Origin: JAWLGW01 sp964569055 | GTDB taxonomy: Bacteria > Planctomycetota > J058 | Assembly (NCBI GenBank): GCA_964569055.1 | Contig: CAZMSZ010000190.1 | Coordinates: forward strand, 1-13,887 | Reading direction: 5' to 3' | Length of the DNA stretch: 13,887 nt | Part shown: in pieces, positions 6,809-12,241 of the stretch | How the letters are laid out: each line of letters starts with the position of its first letter | Position numbering within the stretch: position 1 is the stretch's first letter | Translations under genes and position numbers: made by a program | The notes under the pieces: model-generated | What the model saw: only the letters and a program-made list of their open reading frames with translations | What the model was told of the DNA's origin: nothing | The model's database searches: none

Positions 6809-7802
6809 GGCGGGCCTCCCCCCCGCCCTGGCGCGCGCGACGCGCGACCTCGCGGGCGCGCCGCCCGACGACCCCGCGGCGCGCGCGGCCGCGCTCGAGC
6901 GGCTGCTCGCCGCCGCGCGCGAGGAGCTCGAGGCGGCGCGCGCCGCGCAGCAGCAGGACGCGCCCCGCGCGCTGCGCGAGCTGTTCGTGGGGCGCGAGGA
7001 GGCGTTCGCCGCCACGCTCGAGCTGGTGGCGCGCGCCGCGGGCACGGCCCTCCCGGCGTGGATCGAGGGGGAGCGAGGCACCGGCAAGGGGGTGGTGGCC
7101 CGCGCGCTTCACGGCATGAGCCCCCGGCGCGCCGCGCCGCTGCGCTGGCTCGACGCGCGCGCCGCGGGGACCGAAGCGCTCGAGACCGCCTGGGAGGAGG
7201 CCGCCTCGGGCAGCGTCGTGCTCGCCGGGCTCGAGGCGCTCGACCCGCCGGGCGTCGCCCGCCTCGAGCGCCTGCTGGGCGGCGAGCGCGCCGCCGCGCC
7301 GCGGTTGATCGTGACGAGCCGCGAGGAGGCGGGCCGGCTGGTCGAGCGCGGCGCGCTCACCGAGTCGCTCGCGGCGCGCCTCTCGGTGCTCCGCCACCGG
7401 CTCGCCCCGCTGCGCGAGACCCCTGCCGCGATCGCGCCGCTGTTCGCGCAGCGCCTGGCGCGCGCCGCCGGCGGCGCGCGCCTGCCGGAGCCGCTCCTCG
7501 CCGAGGACGCGCGCGCGCTGCTGCGAGCGGCGCCCTGGCCGGGCAACGTGGCCGAGGTCGAGCGCGTGGCTCGCCGCGCCTGGGCGGATTCGGGCGAGGC
7601 GACGCTCACGGCCGCTCATCTCGAGCCGTACCTCGGCGGGGCCGACTCCGACCAGCCCACCCTGGAGGCGCTGGAGCGGCGCTGGATCGCCGCGCGGCTC
7701 GAGGCCTGCGGCTGGCACCAGGAGCGGACCGCGCGCAGCCTGGGGATCGACCGCAAGACGCTGTGGCGGAAGATTCGACGCTACGGGCTCGACCGGAGCT
7801 GA
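6792..7802 (+). CDS. NtrC-like AAA+ regulator, degenerate, with Fis-type HTH
   Basis: The product has 336 residues. Residues 1-65 are Ala/Glu-rich and probably helical, with no response-receiver domain. The AAA+ module follows: Walker A GERGTGKG at about 93-100, WPGNVAEVE near 249 (the WPGNVREL signature of sigma-54 activators). A Fis-like helix-turn-helix closes the protein at about 290-336 (CGWHQERTARSLGIDRKTLWRKIRRYGL). The GAFTGA sigma-54 contact loop is not visible, and the Walker B position reads GSVVLAGLEAL, without the usual acidic pair. It may therefore bind DNA without activating sigma-54 RNA polymerase, acting as a repressor, an anti-activator or a partner of another activator. GTG 6792 overlaps the cytochrome gene by 17 nt, so the two are probably translated together and it may regulate its own operon. 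Confidence 0.8.
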   Translation: MSGDAEAGLPPALARATRDLAGAPPDDPAARAAALERLLAAAREELEAARAAQQQDAPRALRELFVGREEAFAATLELVARAAGTALPAWIEGERGTGKGVVARALHGMSPRRAAPLRWLDARAAGTEALETAWEEAASGSVVLAGLEALDPPGVARLERLLGGERAAAPRLIVTSREEAGRLVERGALTESLAARLSVLRHRLAPLRETPAAIAPLFAQRLARAAGGARLPEPLLAEDARALLRAAPWPGNVAEVERVARRAWADSGEATLTAAHLEPYLGGADSDQPTLEALERRWIAARLEACGWHQERTARSLGIDRKTLWRKIRRYGLDRS

Positions 7803-7817
7803 GCGCCCCGCCGCCCG

Positions 7818-7835
7818 CCAGCCCAGGCGGGCTGG
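7818..7835 (+). terminator. Small hairpin after the AAA+ gene, possible weak terminator
   Basis: Perfect 7-bp GC arms (CCAGCCC/GGGCTGG) enclose AGGC, starting 15 nt after the stop at 7802. No T-run follows, and in DNA this GC-rich such hairpins arise by chance. It marks the 134-bp gap before adenosine kinase, where a promoter must lie if the genes are separate. Confidence 0.25.
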
Positions 7836-7936
7836 GCCGCGCGCGGCGGCGCGGCCTCGTCGCAGGTTCCCAGCGTCGGAGTCGTACGCTACCGTCGGCG
7901 CGCGCGCTCGCCCGGAGCGGCCGCGCTGGAGGACGC

Positions 7937-8899
7937 TTGAACGCGGACAGCTCGGCGATCGCGGTGACCGGGTCGGTGGCCTACGACCACATCATGAACT
8001 TCCCCGGCCGCTTCAAGGACCACATCTTGGCGGACAAGCTGCACATCCTGAACGTGTCGTTCCTGGTGCAGGACCTGCGCCGGCTGCGCGGCGGGTGCGC
8101 CGCGAACATCGCGCACGCCATGGTGCTGCACGGCCTCGACGCGCGGCTGGTGGCGACCGTCGGGAGCGACTTCGAGGAGTATCGCCGCTGGCTCGAGGAG
8201 CGCGGGGTCGGGCTGGTCGACGTGCGCGTGCACGAGGACCTGCTCACCGCGTCGTGCTTCATCACCACCGACCGCGACAACAACCAGATCACCGGCTTCT
8301 ACCCCGGCGCCATGGCGCGCGCCAGCGAGCTGCGCCTGGCCGAGCTGGCGGTCCGCCCCGCGCTCGTCACGATCTCGCCCAACGACCCGGGCGCCATGCG
8401 CGCGTATCCGCGCGAGTGCCGTGAGCTGGGGCTGCCGTTCATCTACGACCCGGGCCAGCAGGTGATCGCCCTCTCGGGCGAGGAGCTGCTCGACGGGCTG
8501 ACCGGCGCGCGGGCGATCGTGACCAACGACTACGAGCTCGAGACCGTCCAGCGCAAGACGGGCTGCAGCGTGGAGGCGCTGCTCGAGCGCTGCGAGGCGG
8601 TCGTGGTGACCCTGGGCGAGCGCGGCAGCCAGGCCCACGTGCGCGGCGGCGAGACGATCGCGGTCGAGGCCGCGCCGGTGAGCGCCGTGGTCGACCCCAC
8701 CGGCGCGGGGGACGCGTTCCGCGGGGGCCTGGTGCGCGGGCTCACCTCGGGCGCCGACTGGGAGACCAGCCTCCGCCTGGGCGGGCTCACGGCGTCCTAC
8801 TGCGTCGAGGTCCAGGGGACGACGGGCTATACCTTCACGTGGGACGAGTTCGCCGAGCGCTTCAACGAGGCCTACGGCCTGGCGCCTTCGGTTTCTTGA
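7937..8899 (+). CDS. adoK: Adenosine kinase, PfkB/ribokinase family
   Basis: This 320-residue protein phosphorylates adenosine to AMP with ATP (purine salvage, cytoplasm), judged by close resemblance to the actinobacterial adenosine kinase. That resemblance includes the start IAVTGSVAYDHIMNFPGRF, HILNVSFLVQDLRRLRGGCAANIA (substrate-binding region), ITGFYPGAM, the TNDYE motif and the family signature DPTGAGDAFRGG. The catalytic base would be Asp259. Length is normal for the family and all signature motifs are present. I chose TTG 7937 because GGAGGA at 7928-7933 lies just upstream and the protein then begins a few residues before the first strand, as in relatives. It is preceded by a 134-bp gap and followed by 79 bp, so it is probably its own transcription unit or the head of the 8979-10302 unit. 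Another PfkB nucleoside or sugar substrate cannot be excluded. Confidence 0.88.
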   Translation: MNADSSAIAVTGSVAYDHIMNFPGRFKDHILADKLHILNVSFLVQDLRRLRGGCAANIAHAMVLHGLDARLVATVGSDFEEYRRWLEERGVGLVDVRVHEDLLTASCFITTDRDNNQITGFYPGAMARASELRLAELAVRPALVTISPNDPGAMRAYPRECRELGLPFIYDPGQQVIALSGEELLDGLTGARAIVTNDYELETVQRKTGCSVEALLERCEAVVVTLGERGSQAHVRGGETIAVEAAPVSAVVDPTGAGDAFRGGLVRGLTSGADWETSLRLGGLTASYCVEVQGTTGYTFTWDEFAERFNEAYGLAPSVS

Positions 8900-8978
8900 G
8901 CGCTGGACCCGTCCTGCCTGGTCAGCGGCCGCTCGAGCGGGCATCATCGCGAGCCCGCCGCGGCGCGGGGGAGGACCG

Positions 8979-9494
8979 GTGGTCGTGGACGTCGTCATCT
9001 CGGTCGTGGTGACCCTGATCATCGCGATCGTGTTCTTCAAGATGCCCGACGACGACGCGGAGTGGGGCGACCTCGACCCGGGCGAGGGCGCGCCGAGCGC
9101 TGACTCGTCCGGCGAAGCGGCGGCAGCCTCGCCCCCGGCCGAGGCCGCGCCGGCTGAGGCCGCGCCGGCCGAGTCGACCGCGGCTGAGACCGCGCCGCCC
9201 GAGCCGGCCCCGGCTGCGGGCGCGCCGGCCGAGTCGACCGCGGCCGAGACTGCGCCGGGCGAGGCCGCGCCGGCTGAACCCGCGCCGGCCGAGTCGACGG
9301 CGGCCGAGTCTGCGCCGGGCGAGCCCGCTCCGGATGAGGCCGCGCCGGCCGAGTCTGCGCCAACCGAGGCCGCGCCGGAGCAGGGTGCTGCTGCCGAGGA
9401 GCGACCCGCCGGCGCGGAGAGCGAGGCGGCCTCCGCCGAGGCGCCGAGCGAGGAGGCCGGGTCGGCGCCCGAGGAGGGCGAGGAGCGGCCGTGA
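8979..9494 (+). CDS. Membrane-anchored Ala/Pro/Glu-rich repeat protein
   Basis: The 171-residue product has one N-terminal hydrophobic helix (VVISVVVTLIIAIVFF, about residues 4-21) and a short acidic segment. The remainder is low-complexity, made almost only of Ala, Pro, Glu, Ser, Thr and Gly, with a 20-residue period (APAESTAAE(T/S)AP). There is no Lys after residue 22, so the tail is strongly acidic and most likely an extended, disordered spacer. GTG 8979 has GGAGGA just upstream; GTG 8985 is nearly as good. The stop overlaps the next start (GTGA, 9491-9494), which argues for joint translation with the following soluble protein. I do not recognise a family. A cell-envelope or scaffold linker is a guess from composition. 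Confidence 0.7.
   Translation: MVVDVVISVVVTLIIAIVFFKMPDDDAEWGDLDPGEGAPSADSSGEAAAASPPAEAAPAEAAPAESTAAETAPPEPAPAAGAPAESTAAETAPGEAAPAEPAPAESTAAESAPGEPAPDEAAPAESAPTEAAPEQGAAAEERPAGAESEAASAEAPSEEAGSAPEEGEERP
9121..9360 (+). repeat. 60-bp tandem repeat, four units, inside the acidic repeat gene
   Basis: Units at 9121-9180, 9181-9240, 9241-9300 and 9301-9360 align without gaps. The block GCGCCGGCCGAGTC recurs at the same offset in every unit. Each unit encodes 20 residues. The first unit is the most diverged, and a shorter fragment follows the fourth. Such arrays expand and contract, so copy number may vary between strains or be miscounted by assembly. Confidence 0.85.
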
Positions 9495-10302
9495 CGGACC
9501 ACTTGCTGCGTGCTCACGTCGCCTCGCACCTCGACTGGCTCGTGCAGCGGATCGACGCGCTCGAGGCGTTCCACGTCGCCAACGCCAAGCTCGTCCTCAA
9601 CGACTTCTGCGACTGGTTCGTGCGCGACGAGCTCGCGGCGCAGCTCGCCGAGGCGATCCGCTACCCGAGCGACGCCGCGCAGCGCTGGTACGAGCAGGCC
9701 AACCGCGAGCAGCGGATCCCGCCCTTGCCCGAGGATCCGATCGCCGCCATGGGCTTCCGCTTCAGCGCGCTGCGGCTGGTCCGGCGCGAGAAGGTGGACC
9801 TGAAGTACTTCGTCGCGAACAACTTTCCGGGCTCGCACCTCAACGAGACCCTGATGCACTACAAGCGGCTGATCGTGCACCCGTTCGCCGCCGACTGCCG
9901 CCTGTTCGCCGAGCTGGGCCACGCCCGCCTCGGCGACGAGGAGTGGGTGCTCCTCCGCCCGTTCATCGCCGACATCCTCGAGGGCGAGCTCCGCGCCCGC
10001 GCGTTCGGCCCGCGCGCCTGGACCGACGCCGACGACGAGGCGGCCGAGGCCGCGGCGGCTGCCCCGCCGCCGGCTCGCCCCGCGGCGCCCCCGCGCGCCG
10101 CCGACCCGCTGGCCGAGGCGCTCGCCGCGCTCGAGGCCGAGGTCGCCGCCACCGGCGACCCCGACCTCGCGCTCGACCTCGAGGCGCTCCGCCTGGAAGC
10201 CGCCCGCCCCACCCGGCGCACCGACCGGCTCCACGCGCGCCTGGGCGCCCTCGCGAGCCACGCCGCGCTCGGCCCCGCCTGCGCGCGGGTTCGCGGCTGT
10301 CT
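9491..10302 (+). CDS. Unrecognised soluble protein, 3' end lost in assembly gap
   Basis: GTG 9491 starts an open frame that reaches the N-run, giving at least 270 residues. It begins TDHLLRAHVASHLDWLVQRI. A compact N-terminal part follows (about 1-175) that is rich in Trp, Phe and Asp and predicted mainly helical, for example KLVLNDFCDWFVRDEL, DLKYFVANNFPGSHLNETLM and RLFAELGHARLGDEEW. Then comes an Ala/Pro-rich linker (about 178-205) and a second helical Ala/Leu/Glu-rich part. No signal peptide or membrane segment is visible, and I recognise no domain. Coding status rests on the varied amino-acid composition, the GTGA overlap with the upstream membrane-anchored gene and the absence of stops over 811 nt. 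The end is unknown. Confidence 0.7.
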
Positions 10303-10402
10303 NNNNNNNNNNNNNNNNNNNNNNNNNNNNNNNNNNNNNNNNNNNNNNNNNNNNNNNNNNNNNNNNNNNNNNNNNNNNNNNNNNNNNNNNNNNNNNNNNN
10401 NN
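10303..10402. other. Assembly gap, 100 N
   Basis: Exactly 100 Ns is the conventional placeholder for a scaffold join of unknown length. Two convergent genes run into it, so at least the 3' ends of both are missing, and further genes could lie inside. Confidence 0.98.
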
Positions 10403-11917
10403 TCGCAGCGCCGCGATCTCCGCCTGGAGGCTCGCCAGCTCGCGCTGGAGCTGCTGGAGCTGCGCCTCGAGCTGGGCCACCTGGGCCTGACGCTGCGCCA
10501 GCGTCGGCGCGGTCGCGGCGCCCTGGGCCTGGGCGGCCTGGAGGTCGCTGCGGGCCTGCGCCAGCGCGGCCTCGGTCCGCGCGATCCGGTCGCGGGTCCG
10601 CGCGATCGCCTGCTCGGCCGCGGCGCGCCGCGCGGTCAGGTCGGCGAGCTCGCCCTCGGCCGCGGCGCGCTCCGCGTCGCTGTGGGCGAGGTCGGCGTCG
10701 AGCTGCCGGCTCGCGGCCTCGGCGTCGCGGACCGCGTCGAAGGCCAGCGCCGCGTCGGGCCCCGCCGCGCCGGCCGGGATCACGAGGTCGACCAGGGCGG
10801 AGGGGCGCCCGTCGGCGCCGAGGCCGCCCACCAGCGCGATCGTCTGGTCGGCCAGCAGGACGCCGGCGAAGGCGGTGCGCGCGCCGCGCAGCGGCGGGAG
10901 CGGCTCGCTGCCGAGCTCGAGGTCGTGCCGCTCGGCGGTGGCGAGCGGGCCCGTCCTGCCCTCGCCGCCGAACACGTGCACCCCGCGCTCTCCGACCACG
11001 CACACCGGCCGGCAGCGGCGCAGGCGCGGGTCGAACGGGCCGAGCTCGGAGTGGCTCGGCGCGGCGCCCGGCCGCAGGAGCACGAACCGGCGCGACGCGT
11101 CCTCGTCGCCCCAGGGCTCGACGACCACGCCGCCGATCAGGGCGACCTCGGCGGCGTCCGGCGACAGGCGCACGCACGTCGCGTCCTGAGGCACTCGCTC
11201 CAGGACCTCGGTCGCGCGCTTGGCTGCGAGGTCGATCCACACCGGGCACGGCCGCTCCCCCTCCGGGCCGACCCCGCCGTAGAGGAGCAGCAGGTCGCCC
11301 CCGGCCGGGACGAGCTGCGCGCCGGCGCGCGGGCCGCCGGGGAGGGCGTCCATGCGCGCCACCGGCCCGCCCGCCTGGAGCGACCACACCTCGAGCGAGT
11401 CCTCGCCCTCGCCGCAGGCCACGACCACCCGGCTCCCCAGCGCGGCCACCGCGGCGCGGTGGCGCGGGCGCTCGAGGCGGCGCGGCAGCGCCTCGAAGCG
11501 CTCCTCGATCGGGTCGAACACCTCGAGGGTCGCGAGGGGACGCCCGCTCGCGTCGCGCCCGCCGACGAGCAGCACGCGCCCCCCGCTCAGCGCCACCGCG
11601 CCATGGCCCGCGCGCGGCTGCGTGAGGCGCGCTCCGAGCGGGCGCGAGCGACCGCTGCCGACCTCGAACACCTCGGCCGTGTCGGTCGCCACTCCGTGGA
11701 GGGTCTCGCCGCCGGCCACCAGCACCGCGTCGGGCCCGATCGCCGTGGCGGTCATCTCGTGCCGCGGCGTGTGCAGGCTCGCCGCGACCGAGCGGGGCGC
11801 CCCCTCGGCCGCCGCGAACACCGGCACCGGCTCGTGCCCCTGGCTGGGGCCGCACCCCGTCACCAGCCCACCGACCATCACTCCCAGCGCCACCACCGAC
11901 CGCGTCCTGCTCGCCAC
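10403..11917 (-). CDS. Lipoprotein with Kelch-like propeller and coiled coil, 3' end missing
   Basis: At least 505 residues. GTG 11917 has AGGAGG on the minus strand (+ strand CCTCCT, 11923-11928) 5 nt upstream. The signal ends in a lipobox, LVTG-Cys, so the protein is probably lipid-anchored in the envelope. Residues about 45-385 form repeated beta units of Kelch/galactose-oxidase type: VLVAGGE, VLLVGGRDASG, VVVACGEGED, LLLYGGVGPEG, VHVFGGEGRTG, IALVGGLGADG. Each has an aromatic or Gly pair and a variable loop, matching a six- or seven-bladed propeller. From about 388 to the gap the protein is a long Ala/Gln/Glu/Leu heptad-rich coiled coil (QVAQLEAQLQQLQREL). Propellers of this type bind proteins or glycans, and the coiled coil may oligomerise or project the head. 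It is divergent from a second protein of the same plan. The sequence ends at the assembly gap. Confidence 0.8.
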
Positions 11918-11969
11918 GTCACCCTCCTCGGCTCGCTCCGCGCCTCCCCGAAACACGCGCCGCTCCGAG

Positions 11970-11984
11970 GGCGCAACTCGCGCC
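11970..11984. repeat. Small inverted repeat, GGCGC-AACTC-GCGCC
   Basis: Perfect 5-bp arms around AACTC. The 10-mer GCGCAACTCG here (11971-11980) recurs at 12166-12175, inside the second small inverted repeat. Its role is unknown. Confidence 0.5.
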
Positions 11985-12010
11985 GTGGTCGCGGCCGGCG
12001 GGCTCGGTCC

Positions 12011-12038
12011 GTGCCGCGCGAAACCGAGGCGAACCGCG
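12011..12038 (+). repeat. Direct repeat copy 1 (about 27 bp)
   Basis: It begins GTGCCGCGCG and ends CGAGGCGAACCGCG, and is matched by 12142-12168, differing only in the few central bases. It abuts the first 19-bp palindrome. The spacing between copies is about 130 bp. This could be a second protein-binding site or the trace of a local duplication. Confidence 0.75.
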
Positions 12039-12057
12039 GTGGGCAACTGTTGCCCAC
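12039..12057. promoter_or_regulatory. Operator-like palindrome 1
   Basis: GTGGGCAACTGTTGCCCAC is a perfect palindrome with 9-bp arms and a single central base, the form expected for a dimeric helix-turn-helix regulator. It shares the consensus GTGRGCAASNSTTGCCCAC with the site at 12120-12138, 81 bp away centre to centre. It lies 122 bp from the minus-strand start and 185 bp from the plus-strand start. The cognate regulator is not identifiable from this window. Confidence 0.65.
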
Positions 12058-12119
12058 GACGAGACGAACGACCGCGCCCGCGCCGGCTCGCCGGGAATGC
12101 GTGCCGTCGCGGCGGTCCG

Positions 12120-12138
12120 GTGAGCAAGCCTTGCCCAC
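12120..12138. promoter_or_regulatory. Operator-like palindrome 2
   Basis: GTGAGCAAGCCTTGCCCAC has the same length, centre and outer bases as the site at 12039-12057, with 8 of 9 arm pairs intact (A12123 against C12135 is the mismatch). Two copies of one dyad in one divergent intergenic region argue for a specific repressor or activator site pair, possibly with looping. Confidence 0.6.
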
Positions 12139-12141
12139 TGC

Positions 12142-12168
12142 GTGCCGCGCGCCACGAGGCGAACCGCG
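12142..12168 (+). repeat. Direct repeat copy 2 (about 27 bp)
   Basis: The counterpart of 12011-12038. The shared 14-bp core is CGAGGCGAACCGCG (12155-12168). In this copy the repeat lies after the dyad; in the other it lies before it. Confidence 0.75.
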
Positions 12169-12181
12169 CAACTCGTGCGCG
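12165..12181. repeat. Small inverted repeat, CGCGCA-ACTCG-TGCGCG
   Basis: Perfect 6-bp arms around ACTCG, overlapping the end of direct repeat copy 2. It resembles the one at 11970-11984. Its role is unknown. Confidence 0.5.
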
Positions 12182-12241
12182 CTTCGCCGCGATCGGGTGG
12201 TGCGCCGCTTGTTCGAGCTGCCGCGCACGAGGGAGGACGGC

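Larger units (their letters stand above)
11918..12241. promoter_or_regulatory. Divergent regulatory region between the two propeller genes
   Basis: This 324-bp gene-free stretch must hold promoters for both neighbours. It contains two related 19-bp palindromes, a ~27-bp direct repeat and two small inverted repeats, listed separately. It is less GC-rich in places than the flanking genes. I could not place -35/-10 boxes with confidence. Confidence 0.6.

Noticed and set aside
5078..7087. Long minus-strand open frame opposite the cytochrome gene
   Set aside because: The plus strand shows four haem motifs; the minus-strand product is compositionally biased with no recognisable motif.
9121..9360. 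CRISPR array
   Set aside because: The repeated units are contiguous, in frame, 60 bp long and coding, with no unique spacers.
9334..11625. Plus-strand open frame spanning the N-run
   Set aside because: It joins antisense or out-of-frame sequence on both sides of an unknown gap and its product is almost only Arg, Ala, Pro and Gly.
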